From contig NZ_JAKWBE010000038.1 in assembly GCF_022513565.1 (NCBI RefSeq), positions 1 to 63,659 of the forward strand: a DNA stretch of 63,659 nt, read 5' to 3'. A program made the position numbers and the translations under genes. Within the stretch, counting starts at the first letter, position 1, and the number at the start of each line of letters is the position of its first letter. Origin of the DNA: Streptomyces gilvus. GTDB taxonomy: Bacteria > Actinomycetota > Actinomycetes > Streptomycetales > Streptomycetaceae. Under the pieces are notes generated by a model. That model was given only the letters and a program-made list of their open reading frames with translations. It ran no database searches and had not been told where the DNA came from. Positions 1 through 8,475 of the stretch are shown piece by piece.

Positions 1-47
1 CCGCCCGGGGGGGGGGGGGGGTTTTGCCCCCCCCCCCCCCCCCCCCC
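1..47. repeat. G15 / C21 homopolymer pair at the window edge
   Basis: A run of 15 G (7-21) is followed by TTTTG and a run of 21 C (27-47), so the two runs could fold on each other. Runs this long are exceptional even in Streptomyces DNA. The position at the extreme edge makes a contig-end or read artefact the likeliest reading. A terminator hairpin is the alternative. Positions 48-198 hold nothing I can assign. Confidence 0.6.
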
Positions 48-198
48 GCCGCGGCGTTCTTGCAGCCCGAGAAACCCTGTTCAGGCCAGGCGGGGAACTC
101 CCTCGGGGAGACGGTCGCCGTAGCACACCAGCTGCGGCGCCATCACGCTCGCCGAACGCCGGTGGTATGTGACATGGCACTGGGACCGGTGCCCCGCG

Positions 199-1203
199 TC
201 ACCCCTCCCCCACCACCCCCGTGGACCCCCGCACCTCCAGGAACGGCGCCGCCAGCTCCACCTCGCCCGGTCGCCCCGGGTTCTCGATCCGGTCCAGGAG
301 CCGCTGTGCGGCCCGGCGGCCGACGTCATGGCCGGCGTGGTCGACGGTGGTCAGCCACAGGTGCCGCAGCCGGGACAGGTAGGTGTTGTCGTAGCCGACG
401 AGGGAGAGGTCCCGGGGCACCTGGAGGCCGCTCTCCTCGGCGGCCGACAGCGCGCCGACGCACGACATGTCGTTGACCGCGAAGACGGCGGTGGGCCGCT
501 CCGGCCGGCTCAGCAGCCGTACGGTGGCCCGGTAGCCGCCCTCCTCGGTCAGGTCGCCCTGCTCCACGACCGCCGTGCCCTCCAGCCCGTGCTCGCGCAT
601 CGTGGCCTCGAAGCTGCGTCGGCGCAGCTCGCCGACCGCGCCGTGACCGGCGATGTGCGCGATGTGCCGGTGCCCCAGGCCGATGAGGTGTTCGGTGGCC
701 AGACGGGCGCCGTGCTCGTCGTCGTTGGCGACGATGTCCACTCCGGGCAGCTCGGGCTCGCGGGTGCCGACGACGACCGTGGGGATTCGCCCGGCGGCGG
801 TGCGCAGCGCCTGCGGGTCCTGCAGGGTGCCGACGGCGACCAGGCCGTCGACGCGCAGTTCGGTGAAGGTGCGGGTGAGGTCCTCGCCCAGGCGCCGGTT
901 GAGGTGACCGTCGGCCAGCAGGGTGTGCAGCCCGCTGTCGTAGAGGCGGGAGTTCAGGCCGTCGAGGAGTTCCACGAACCAGGGGTTGCGCAGGTCGTTG
1001 AGGAGGACGCCGACGGTGCGGGTGCGGCGCTCGCTGAGGCTGCGCGCGGCGGCGTTGGGCCGGTAGCCGAGTTCCTCGATCGCGGTCATGACGGCCGCGC
1101 GTTTCTCGGGGCGTACCCCCTCGGCGCCGCGCAGCACCAGCGACACCAGGGACTTGGACACGCCGGCCCGCGCGGCGACGTCACGGATGGTCGGGGTCCT
1201 CAT
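199..1203 (-). CDS. LacI-family transcriptional regulator
   Basis: A 334-residue LacI/GalR regulator of normal family length. The ATG start gives an N-terminal helix-turn-helix (TIRDVAARAGVSKSLVSLVL, about residues 4-23) and a hinge (YRPNAAARSLSERRT). A periplasmic-binding-protein-like sensor follows, with the usual LGHRHIAHIAG and VFAVNDMSCVGALSAAEESG stretches. It probably binds a sugar or sugar derivative and represses the divergent dehydrogenase gene at 1315. Two related dyads lie in the 111-bp intergenic region (TTGGACCGTTCCAT at 1207-1220, directly before this start, and TTGGATCGGTCCAA at 1289-1302), which suggests autoregulation as well. The inducer cannot be read from the sequence. 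Confidence 0.93.
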   Translation of the reverse strand: MRTPTIRDVAARAGVSKSLVSLVLRGAEGVRPEKRAAVMTAIEELGYRPNAAARSLSERRTRTVGVLLNDLRNPWFVELLDGLNSRLYDSGLHTLLADGHLNRRLGEDLTRTFTELRVDGLVAVGTLQDPQALRTAAGRIPTVVVGTREPELPGVDIVANDDEHGARLATEHLIGLGHRHIAHIAGHGAVGELRRRSFEATMREHGLEGTAVVEQGDLTEEGGYRATVRLLSRPERPTAVFAVNDMSCVGALSAAEESGLQVPRDLSLVGYDNTYLSRLRHLWLTTVDHAGHDVGRRAAQRLLDRIENPGRPGEVELAAPFLEVRGSTGVVGEG

Positions 1204-1206
1204 GGG

Positions 1207-1302
1207 TTGGACCGTTCCATAAGCCGCCGCGTGCTGTAAAGACCCCTCTTGACACCTGCCAGCGGGACCGCTCATGGTAGGCGGACGTTTGGATCGGTCC
1301 AA
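1207..1302. promoter_or_regulatory. Divergent promoter with two LacI-type operator dyads
   Basis: Two similar inverted repeats, TTGGACCGTTCCAT (1207-1220) and TTGGATCGGTCCAA (1289-1302), share the TTGGA...TCCAA arms. They flank a TTGACA -35 hexamer at 1249-1254, with a weak -10-like sequence (CATGGT) about 18 bp further on. The first dyad abuts the LacI start. The second lies just upstream of the dehydrogenase start. The arrangement fits repression of both genes by the neighbouring LacI protein. That assignment is inferred from position and symmetry. Confidence 0.6.
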
Positions 1303-1314
1303 AGAAGGGCTGTC

Positions 1315-2469
1315 ATGGTGAAGACGCTGGGTATCGCCGTCGTGGGCTTCGGCTGGATGGGACGGGTGCACACACAGGCCTACACCCGTCTGCCGCACCA
1401 CTTCCCGCGGCTGCCCCTGCGGCCCGAACTGGTCGCCGTCGCGGACGAGGTACCCGGCCGGGCCGAGGAGGCGGCGGGGCAGTACGGCTTCGCGAGCGCC
1501 GTCCGCGACTGGCGGGAGCTGGCGGCCGATCCCCGTGTGCAGGCGGTGAGCGTCACCGCCCCGAACTTCCTGCACCGTGAGATCGGCGTCGCGCTGGCCG
1601 AGGCGGGCAAGCACATCTGGATCGAGAAGCCGGTGGGCCTCACGGCCGAGGACGCCCGCGCGGTCGCCGACGCCGTCGGCAAGGCGGGTGTACAGGGCAC
1701 CGTCGGCTTCAACTACCGCAACGCGCCCGCCGTCGAGGCCGCCCGGGACCTGGTGGCCTCCGGTGGGATCGGCACAGTCACCCATGTCCGCATCCGTCTG
1801 TTCAGCGACTACGCCGCCCACCCCGAGGGCGCCCTGACCTGGCGCTACGAGCGGGCACGCGGCGGCAGCGGAGTGCTCGGCGACCTCGCCTCGCACGGTG
1901 TGGACCTGGCCCGTTTCCTGCTCGGCGACATCGAGTCCCTCAGCGCCGACACCGCGGTCTTCGTCCCGGAGCGGGCCCGCCCGACCGGCGCCACCGCCGG
2001 CCACACCCGCGCCACGGGCGGCGAGCTCGGCCCGGTCGAGAACGAGGACTACGTCAACTGCCTGCTGCGTTTCGCCTCCGGTGCCCGGGGCGTCCTGGAG
2101 GCCTGCCGGGTCTCGGTCGGCGAGCAGAACAACTACGGCTTCGAGATCCACGGCACCAAGGGCGCCGTCTTCTGGGACTACCGCCGGATGGGCGAGCTGG
2201 GCGTCAGCCGGGGGGGCTCCTACCAGGACCAGCCGGTGAGCACGGTGTTCGTCGGCCCGGGCGCCGGTGAGTACGCGGCCTTCCAGCCGGGCTCGGCCAA
2301 CGCCATGGGCTACGACGACCTGAAGGTCATCGAGGCGTCCCACTTCGTGCGCTCCGTCGCCGAGGGCACGCCGCACGGGGCGACGCTGCAGGACGCCGTG
2401 GCGAGCGCGGCGGCGCTGGACGCCATGGTGCGCTCGGCCGAGCGGCGGGCGTGGGTGAGCCTGGGCTGA
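1315..2469 (+). CDS. Gfo/Idh/MocA family oxidoreductase
   Basis: A 384-residue NAD(P)-dependent sugar or inositol dehydrogenase. The N-terminal Rossmann fold shows GIAVVGFGWMGRVH (about residues 5-18). The family signature EKPVGL with its lysine lies near residue 105, and the C-terminal alpha/beta domain carries the conserved GDLASHGVDL segment with the catalytic-region histidine. The ATG at 1315 was chosen because it starts directly at the Rossmann strand and lies after the operator; an upstream extension has no family homology. It is transcribed away from the LacI gene at 199-1203, which probably controls it. The substrate is unknown; inositols and oxidised sugars are common in the family. 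Confidence 0.92.
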   Translation: MVKTLGIAVVGFGWMGRVHTQAYTRLPHHFPRLPLRPELVAVADEVPGRAEEAAGQYGFASAVRDWRELAADPRVQAVSVTAPNFLHREIGVALAEAGKHIWIEKPVGLTAEDARAVADAVGKAGVQGTVGFNYRNAPAVEAARDLVASGGIGTVTHVRIRLFSDYAAHPEGALTWRYERARGGSGVLGDLASHGVDLARFLLGDIESLSADTAVFVPERARPTGATAGHTRATGGELGPVENEDYVNCLLRFASGARGVLEACRVSVGEQNNYGFEIHGTKGAVFWDYRRMGELGVSRGGSYQDQPVSTVFVGPGAGEYAAFQPGSANAMGYDDLKVIEASHFVRSVAEGTPHGATLQDAVASAAALDAMVRSAERRAWVSLG

Positions 2470-2535
2470 GGGCCGTGCGCGCCGGGGTGACCGGCGCGGA
2501 CACGGCGGGCGGCCGCAGCCACCGGTGCGTGGGTG

Positions 2536-3213
2536 TCAACTGCCCAGAGCTGTCTTCGCCTTGGCCCAGTTGGCGTGCAGCCGGTCGAGGTACGCCTGGG
2601 CGTCGGTGCCGGGGGTCGCGCCGCGGGCGAAGGCCAGCATGGTGTCGGGACCGGCGTCGTAGCCGAGTGCCAGCAGTTCGTCCTTGGTGTACGGGGCGGA
2701 CCACTGGGCGGGCAACCGGGCCGCCAGGTCGTGCAGGTACCAGGCCTCGGCCTCGATGGCGAGGTCCCGGTCGTCCGGCAGCTCGGTCCAGTCGCGGTCG
2801 GCGAAGTCGCGGCCCTTCTTGACCTCGTCGAAGGTGGCGCGGTGCATGTCGGCGATGCCGAACGCGGCGCCCGGCTTGATCTTCTGCCAGGCCCGCTCCA
2901 GCGCCGGATCGTGCGGTTTGTACGCCTCGTTGTAGAGGATCGCCATCACCAGCCGGGCGCTGACACCGGCCTCCCGGGCCCGGGTGCGGACCTGGGAGGC
3001 GTAGTCGGCGGGATCGTACGAGGACGGGGCGGCCGACGAGCGGGAGGCGCTGGGCGAGCCGGCCGACGGGGTCGGGGTGGCGACGGTCTTCCCGGCCGGT
3101 GGCGGGGTGTGGCCCTGCGGGGTGTTGGCGGCCCGCACGAGGACGTAGACGGCCAGCGCGAACACCATCATGAGCGCCAACCGCCGGTACCTCACCGCCC
3201 GGAAATCGGACAT
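2536..3213 (-). CDS. Membrane-anchored lysozyme-fold (transglycosylase-like) protein
   Basis: About 225 residues. The start at 3213 is preceded by a GGAG-type ribosome site. A short basic N-terminus is followed by one membrane segment (about residues 11-27), then a Pro/Ser/Thr-rich linker. The extracytoplasmic domain of about 150 residues resembles the lytic-transglycosylase fold, with SARLVMAILYNEAY carrying a plausible catalytic Glu and FGIADMHRATFDEV. It would act on peptidoglycan outside the membrane, but the catalytic assignment is from motif resemblance only. It is convergent with the dehydrogenase and separated from the next gene by 269 bp in which nothing was recognised. Confidence 0.6.
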   Translation of the reverse strand: MSDFRAVRYRRLALMMVFALAVYVLVRAANTPQGHTPPPAGKTVATPTPSAGSPSASRSSAAPSSYDPADYASQVRTRAREAGVSARLVMAILYNEAYKPHDPALERAWQKIKPGAAFGIADMHRATFDEVKKGRDFADRDWTELPDDRDLAIEAEAWYLHDLAARLPAQWSAPYTKDELLALGYDAGPDTMLAFARGATPGTDAQAYLDRLHANWAKAKTALGS

Positions 3214-3482
3214 GTCTCGCCCTTCTCCCGCCCCCTCGGCCAGCAATCTTCTACCGCAAGGCGATTAAGGCCCGCGTGAGCTGAGCCTGTATGCGCCGTC
3301 ACCGGCTCCCGGCCGGTGGAACCGTCGCCCCCAATACGGCTCCCGTTCACCCTGGGATCCCGGACCGCACGGGCACCCCTGGCTATCGTGCGGCCCGGCA
3401 GACGCCGACCAGCGTGCCGCGCCGCCCTCCCGCGGTGTGGACGTCATCATCGGCGAGGACGTGATCGGGGTGGTGAAGAGCT

Positions 3483-4280
3483 GTGGGCGGGCATGACCTG
3501 GACGGCGCTCTGCGGGTGGCCGTGGAGCTGGCCGAGTGGGCGTCGGAGAAGATCCGGGGCACGGACGCGGGCGCCGGCGGGCCGGTACGGCAGAAGGCGA
3601 GCCCCGCGGACATCGTCACGGACACGGACGAGGCCGTGGAGCGGCACGTACGGGCGGTGCTGCGGCGGGAGTTCCCCGACTGGGGCATCGACGGCGAGGA
3701 GTACGGCGCCGAGGAGGGCTCCGCGCACGCTCCGCACTGGGTGGTCGACCCGGTGGACGGAACGACCAACTACGCCCACGGCCTGGGCTGGTGCTCGTTC
3801 TCGCTGGGCCTCGCGGCGCCGGGCGGCAGCCCGCTGCTGGGCGTGGTGGCGGACCCCTGGCGGCGCGAGATCTTCACGGCCACCTCGGGCGGCGGCGCCC
3901 ATCTCGACGGAACTCCGCTCCGGGCGGCGGATCACACCACCCTCACCGGGCACGTCTTCATGACCGAGTGGGCCGCCCACGCCCACTGGCCCGGTCTGGA
4001 CGCGCTGCTGGGCGAGCTGGCGGCCCGCCACTGCACGGTCCGGGTGATGGGCTCCACCGCGCTGTCCCTGGTCCAGGTCGCGGCCGGCCGCGCCACCGCG
4101 GCGGCGATCGGCGAGTTCCACCCGGTGGACGGCCTGCCCGCACTCCTCATCGCGACCGAGGCGGGCGCGGTGGCGATGCCGGAACTCCCCGCCTACGACG
4201 AGCCGTTGCTGCTGGCCGCACCGGGCGCGGCGGCCGAGGCGAGGGAGTTGTGGCGCAGGACGGTCAACTCCCGCACCTGA
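3483..4280 (+). CDS. Inositol monophosphatase family protein
   Basis: A 265-residue member of the Mg2+-dependent FIG superfamily (inositol-1-phosphatase, histidinol-phosphatase, CysQ). The GTG start is at 3483. The metal-site signature DPVDGTTN is at residues 89-96, with GEE at 71-73 supplying the upstream acidic ligand. The C-terminal motif, usually WDxAAG, reads FHPVDGLPALLIATEAGA, which keeps the Asp but loses the Trp. The true phosphate ester could be an inositol, histidinol or nucleotide phosphate. The 3' end overlaps the NPCBM remnant lying on the other strand. Confidence 0.88.
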   Translation: MGGHDLDGALRVAVELAEWASEKIRGTDAGAGGPVRQKASPADIVTDTDEAVERHVRAVLRREFPDWGIDGEEYGAEEGSAHAPHWVVDPVDGTTNYAHGLGWCSFSLGLAAPGGSPLLGVVADPWRREIFTATSGGGAHLDGTPLRAADHTTLTGHVFMTEWAAHAHWPGLDALLGELAARHCTVRVMGSTALSLVQVAAGRATAAAIGEFHPVDGLPALLIATEAGAVAMPELPAYDEPLLLAAPGAAAEARELWRRTVNSRT

Positions 4281-4407
4281 GCCGGGCGTAGGCCCAGTCC
4301 GCGTGGTCGTGGGCGTTGCCGTCCCCGCCGTCCTGGACGACCAGGTGCAGCTCCTGGGCGCCGCTGACGCTGTACGGGGTGGGTTGTGCGGAGCGGGCCG
4401 CGACCCG
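4264..4407 (-). pseudogene. Stranded C-terminal tail of an NPCBM carbohydrate-binding module
   Basis: Directly after the TGA of the L,D-transpeptidase gene (4408-4410), the same reading frame continues for 47 codons. It contains PYSVSGAQELHLVVQDGGDG followed by NAHDHADWAYARLRCGS and a stop at 4264. This is the characteristic end of NPCBM/NEW2 modules, which normally close secreted glycosidases (GAQ-L-LVV-D-GDG-DHADWA-ARL). It has no start codon or ribosome site of its own, and no glycosidase precedes it. I read it as the remnant of a deleted carbohydrate-active gene that recombined next to the transpeptidase. It overlaps the 3' end of the phosphatase gene by 17 bases. Confidence 0.7.
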
Positions 4408-5628
4408 TCACCGCAGGGCGCTGCCCGACCGCCAGGTCGCCCAGTCGACGTTCCAGTCGCCGTAGCCGTTGTCGGCGGCGACCGTGTCCTTGGAGTTGAC
4501 CACCGTGACCGGGTCGCCGGTGTGGACATGGTCGTAGAACCACCGGGCGTCGGCGGTGCTCATGCCGATGCAGCCGTGGCTGCCGTTGATCCGGCCGAAC
4601 TTGCCCTCGTTCCAGGGGGCGGCGTGCACGAAGGTGCCCGAGGGGGTGAGGCGGACGTCCCACTTGACCGAGCCGAGGTTGTAGGCCTCGGGCCCGAAGA
4701 TGCTCACCGTGCGGGAGTTCATGCGGATGGTGGGCGTCTTCTCCAGGACGACCATGGTGCCGTTCCAGGTCTCGAAGCCCTTCTTGCCCGCGGAGACCGG
4801 CAGGGTGCGCAGCTTCCTCCCGTTCTCGGAGACCGTCATCGTCTTGGCCGCGGTGTCCACGGTGGTGGTCACCGCGTCGCCGATACGGAAGTTCACGACC
4901 CGGTTCTGGACGCCGTACAGTCCGCCGGCCCGCACGCCGTCGAGGGACATGCGCAGGGTGACGTCGGTGCCGGGCTTCCAGTACTTCTCGGGCCGGAAGT
5001 CGACGCGGTCCCTGCCGTCGCGGTCGGTCATCCAGTGCCAGGCGCCCTGGACGGTGGGGCTGGAGGTGACCTGGAGGTGGCGTTCGACGGCGGCCCGGTC
5101 GTGGATCGGCTTGTCGAAGACGATGGAGACGGGCATGGCGACGCCGACGGTGGTGCCCTTGTCCGGGTGGTATTCGCCGACGAACGTCTTCGACCTGGGC
5201 GCTTCGGCGGTGGTGAAGGTGGCGTTCCGGGCGAGCTGCTTGCCGTCGGATGCGGTGGCGCGGGCCCGCACCGTGTAGGTGACGCCGGGTGCGAGCTGCC
5301 CGTCGGACGTCCAGGTGCCCTTGTCGCCGGAGAAGGTCCCCTTCAGTTCGCCGGGGCCCTGTGCGGTGACCTGGACGGCGGTGATCCGGCCGTCACCGGC
5401 GCGTATGGTCACCTTCCGGTTCACGGCGACGGACGTGCTGTCGGACGCGGGCGAGACGGTGAGCCGGTCGTGCTTCGCGTCGTCCCCCCGCCCGCCGTCC
5501 CCCGTGGAGCCCCCTGCACCGCCGCAGGCCGTCACGACCAGCAGCGCCGCGGCGGCCGAGGCGGCAACGGGCAGGCCCGGGCGGCTTCGTGGGGCGTTCC
5601 CGGCGGTGCTCGACGGTGCGTGCGGCAT
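4408..5628 (-). CDS. L,D-transpeptidase lipoprotein
   Basis: A 406-residue cell-wall enzyme forming 3-3 peptidoglycan cross-links. The N-terminus is a lipoprotein signal with a lipobox ending at Cys35 (VVTAC). Two immunoglobulin-like domains follow (about residues 55-250), as in mycobacterial LdtMt2-type enzymes. The C-terminal YkuD catalytic domain carries NGSHGCIGMS with the nucleophile at Cys353 and its upstream His. It is anchored outside the membrane. Length and domain order are typical for actinobacterial Ldt proteins. A stray NPCBM tail continues in the same frame after the stop. Confidence 0.93.
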   Translation of the reverse strand: MPHAPSSTAGNAPRSRPGLPVAASAAAALLVVTACGGAGGSTGDGGRGDDAKHDRLTVSPASDSTSVAVNRKVTIRAGDGRITAVQVTAQGPGELKGTFSGDKGTWTSDGQLAPGVTYTVRARATASDGKQLARNATFTTAEAPRSKTFVGEYHPDKGTTVGVAMPVSIVFDKPIHDRAAVERHLQVTSSPTVQGAWHWMTDRDGRDRVDFRPEKYWKPGTDVTLRMSLDGVRAGGLYGVQNRVVNFRIGDAVTTTVDTAAKTMTVSENGRKLRTLPVSAGKKGFETWNGTMVVLEKTPTIRMNSRTVSIFGPEAYNLGSVKWDVRLTPSGTFVHAAPWNEGKFGRINGSHGCIGMSTADARWFYDHVHTGDPVTVVNSKDTVAADNGYGDWNVDWATWRSGSALR

Positions 5629-5731
5629 GCTTCCTTCGACCGCCTTCCCTGCGTCCCGGCGAGCGCCGGGCGCGCTCGCTCTCCGACGGTGCGGGTATCC
5701 CGCCGGAGGCCGGGCATAACCCGGAGCCGGG

Positions 5732-6460
5732 TCAGGAGGGGGTGAGGGGCAGATCGTCGGTGTAGGCGTTGACCGGCGGGGCGATGCGCCGCGTCCCGCC
5801 GACGTCGAGGGCGGCCTCCGCCGTCCTGGTGCCCAGGCTGCCCTTCGGGTGCCAGGTCCCGGTCACCGCCAGCCAGGTGTTGGCGGGCGGCGCGGCTCCC
5901 CCGTACATCCGGACCTTGACGGTCTGGGAGTCCGCGGCGCAGCAGGTGAAGATGATCCGGGTCAGGTACCAGCCGTCGCCGTGCGCGGCCGGGGTGACGA
6001 AGCCGGTCATCTGCACGGTGCGGTGCCGGATGGCCAGGGCGTGGTCCTGCTGCACCCGGGTGGTGAAGTCGGTGAGCGTCATGGGCAGCGGGGAGGTCGC
6101 GGGCAGCGGGTCGAAGCCCTTGCGCACGGTGACCGCCTTGCCGTTGGTCCGCGCCGCCGTGTACGCGCCGAGGGCCGGTGGGACGTAGAGGAGCAGGCTG
6201 AGCGCGGGGAGGAACAGCAGCCAGGCGACGCGGGGTGCCCGGGAGTGGTCGTGGCCGTGGGCGTGGCCCTCGTCGTGGGCGGGGCGCCGGTCCAGGACCG
6301 CGCTCGCGAGGCCGAGCAGGAGCAGGATGACGCCGGAGACGATCAGGACGAGGTGGAGGCCTTCCTTGACGTAGCGGAGGTAGAGGTCGGTGAGGAGGGC
6401 GACGTGCAGCAGTCCCGCTCCGGTCAGGACCAGCAGGAGTGTCTGGGCGTGGCGTTTCAC
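5732..6460 (-). CDS. TIGR03943-family membrane protein, partner of the adjacent permease
   Basis: A 242-residue protein with a GTG start at 6460 that overlaps the permease stop by four bases, so the two are translationally coupled. Membrane segments lie at about residues 7-25, 34-55 and 78-98. Between them is a histidine-rich cytoplasmic stretch, HDEGHAHGHDH. The extracytoplasmic C-terminal domain holds a vicinal cysteine pair (FTCCAADS). The family is known as the conserved partner of a DUF318-type permease. Histidines and cysteines suggest a metal, but no transport activity has been shown that I can cite. Confidence 0.82.
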   Translation of the reverse strand: MKRHAQTLLLVLTGAGLLHVALLTDLYLRYVKEGLHLVLIVSGVILLLLGLASAVLDRRPAHDEGHAHGHDHSRAPRVAWLLFLPALSLLLYVPPALGAYTAARTNGKAVTVRKGFDPLPATSPLPMTLTDFTTRVQQDHALAIRHRTVQMTGFVTPAAHGDGWYLTRIIFTCCAADSQTVKVRMYGGAAPPANTWLAVTGTWHPKGSLGTRTAEAALDVGGTRRIAPPVNAYTDDLPLTPS

Positions 6461-7479
6461 AGCAGGACGCCTCCGATCAGCGCGCTCGCGGCGACCGCCA
6501 CGACGACGGTGGCGGTGGAGAAGCGCCAGGCGAACGCCCGCCCGAAGGTGCCCGCCTGAAGGGAGATCAGCTTCAGGTCGACCATCGGGCCCACCACCAG
6601 GAACGCGAGCCGGGCGACGGGCGAGAAACCGGTGAGGGAGGCCGCGACGAACGCGTCGGCCTCCGAGCACACCGCGAGGACGATGGCGAGCCCGGTCAGG
6701 AAGAGCACCGACAGCCAGGGCGAGCCCGAGAAGGTGTCCAGCACGGCGCGCGGCACCGCGACGTTGAAGGTGGCGGCGGCCATCGCACCGAGCACGAGGA
6801 AGCCCCCGGCGTGCAGGAAGTCGTACTGGAAACCGAGGCGGAACTCCTGCCAGCGGCTGTGCCCGGCATGATGGCCGCCGTGCCGTACCGCGGGCCGCAG
6901 CCACTCCTCCCGGCCCAGCCAGAGCCACAGCCAGCCCATCACGGCGGCGGTGGCGAGCGAGGCCAGCAGCCGGGCGGCGACCATCGCGGGGTTGCCGGGG
7001 AAGGCGACGGCGGTGGCGGTCAGCACGACGGGGTTGATCGCGGGCGCGGAGAGCAGGAACGCGAAGGCGGCGGCCGGGGTGACACCCCGTCGGATGAGGC
7101 TGTTCGCGACGGGTACGGACGCGCACTCGCAGCCCGGCAGGACCGCGCCCGCCGCGCCGGCCACCGGAACGGCGAGCGCGGCGCGCCGGGGCAGCACCCG
7201 GGTGAACAGGTCCGCCGGTACGAAGGCGTTGATCGCGCCGGACAGGACCGTGCCGAGGATGAGGAAGGGCAGCGCCTGGACGGTGATGGCGAGGCACACG
7301 GTGCGCCAGGCGGCGAAGGCGGGCCCGCTCAGCCACCGGGTCTGCGTCAGGGTCAGCACCACGGCGACCAGCGCGACCGCCGTCGCCGCCCCGATCACGA
7401 CCGACCGCGGCGGCAGACGGCGCGCGGGGGGAGCGGCCGTCGCGACCACGCCGTCGACCAGTTCATCCGTTTTCAACAT
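6457..7479 (-). CDS. Permease (DUF318/ArsP-like family)
   Basis: A 340-residue integral membrane protein with about eight hydrophobic segments. The start at 7479 was preferred over an in-frame ATG at 7512 because only the former has a GGAG ribosome site six bases away. The hallmark GCECASVPVANSL, a CxC pair inside a membrane helix, is present, as are the conserved SAPAINPVVL and VCSEADAFVAASL motifs. Related permeases export organoarsenicals or are linked to metal starvation. Here the coupled TIGR03943 protein suggests a two-subunit system of unknown substrate. Confidence 0.85.
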   Translation of the reverse strand: MLKTDELVDGVVATAAPPARRLPPRSVVIGAATAVALVAVVLTLTQTRWLSGPAFAAWRTVCLAITVQALPFLILGTVLSGAINAFVPADLFTRVLPRRAALAVPVAGAAGAVLPGCECASVPVANSLIRRGVTPAAAFAFLLSAPAINPVVLTATAVAFPGNPAMVAARLLASLATAAVMGWLWLWLGREEWLRPAVRHGGHHAGHSRWQEFRLGFQYDFLHAGGFLVLGAMAAATFNVAVPRAVLDTFSGSPWLSVLFLTGLAIVLAVCSEADAFVAASLTGFSPVARLAFLVVGPMVDLKLISLQAGTFGRAFAWRFSTATVVVAVAASALIGGVLL

Positions 7480-7578
7480 GTTCGCTCCGGATGTCGGTGT
7501 CCTGGCGAACATAAGCGACGATCACGAAGGGGGCCGGGCGCACACACCTCCGCGAACGGGTGACGGGACACTGGGACC

Positions 7579-8475
7579 ATGACGACCCCGCTCGCCTCCC
7601 ACGTCGCGTCCTGGAAGCCCGTCCCGGTCACCGAGGAGGACGCCCTCTCCCCGGCTCCGGCGGCCGCCCTGTCCGCGCTGCTGGACCTGCCCGGGACGGC
7701 CGCGAAGTCCGGGGACGCGCTGCCGCCGCTGTGGCAGTGGCTGTACTTCCTGCACTGGCCCGCCCAGCGCGACCTCGGCCCCGACGGCCATCTGCGGGAC
7801 GCCCGCTTCCTGCCGCCGATCCCCGACCGGCAGCGCATGTTCGCCGGCGGGCGCTGCGAGATCGCCGAGCCGCTGCGCCTGGGCGAACCGGCCGAGCGGG
7901 TCAGCTCCCTGGCCGCGGTGACGCCCAAGCGGGGCCGCTCCGGGGAGCTGCTGTTCGTCACCGAGCGCCAGGAGTTCCGCCAGCGGGGCCGCCTGTGTCT
8001 GGTGGAGGAGCAGGACGTCGTCTACCGGTCGGGCCGCGGCGCCGCGGCGCACCCGGCCGAGCTGGACGAGCAGGCCGTCCCCGAGGCAGAGGGCCCCTGG
8101 CGGCTGGGCCTGCACCCCGGCCCGGCGTTCCTGTTCCGCTTCAGCGCCCTGACCGCGAACGCGCACCGCATCCATTACGACGCCCCGTACTGCCATGAGG
8201 TCGAGGGGTATCCGTCTCTCGTGGTGCACGGCCCGCTGCTGGCCCTGCTGATGCTCGAACTCGTCCGCGCCAACGCCCCCGACCGCCGGGTGCGGTCCCT
8301 GTCCCACCGGCTGCACCGCCCCGCGTTCGCCGGCGAGCACCTGCTGGCCGACGGCTCCCCCACCGACGGCGGGGCCGGTCTGCGCGTCGCCGGTCCCCGC
8401 GAGGCCCGGCACGCCACCGCCGAGGTGACCTTCGCACCGGCGCCGGTCGTCAGCCCCGCACCCCGCCCGTCATGA
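7579..8475 (+). CDS. Hotdog-fold acyl dehydratase (mesaconyl-CoA hydratase/HTD2-like)
   Basis: A 298-residue two-hotdog protein. The N-terminal half is a FAS1-like dehydratase domain. The C-terminal half carries the MaoC-type active-site segment FSALTANAHRIHYDAPYC (about residues 188-205), followed by a VVHGPLLA helix typical of mesaconyl-C4-CoA and HTD2-type hydratases. It would hydrate an enoyl-CoA or dehydrate a 3-hydroxyacyl thioester in the cytoplasm. It is divergent from the permease pair and overlaps the end of the sugar ABC operon by 26 bases. No other catabolic partner genes flank it, so the acyl substrate is open. Confidence 0.85.
   Translation: MTTPLASHVASWKPVPVTEEDALSPAPAAALSALLDLPGTAAKSGDALPPLWQWLYFLHWPAQRDLGPDGHLRDARFLPPIPDRQRMFAGGRCEIAEPLRLGEPAERVSSLAAVTPKRGRSGELLFVTERQEFRQRGRLCLVEEQDVVYRSGRGAAAHPAELDEQAVPEAEGPWRLGLHPGPAFLFRFSALTANAHRIHYDAPYCHEVEGYPSLVVHGPLLALLMLELVRANAPDRRVRSLSHRLHRPAFAGEHLLADGSPTDGGAGLRVAGPREARHATAEVTFAPAPVVSPAPRPS

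Noticed and set aside
7..47. Intrinsic terminator for the LacI gene formed by the G/C runs
   Set aside because: The stem would be pure homopolymer with a TTTTG loop and lies at the window edge; an artefact is more likely.
81..198. Minus-strand frame ending in the first 100 bases (VMAPQLVCYGDRLPEG)
   Set aside because: It might be the tail of a lost gene, but I could not match it to a family.
4303..5745. Plus-strand open frame opposite the L,D-transpeptidase
   Set aside because: Low-complexity shadow of a gene with clear catalytic motifs on the other strand.
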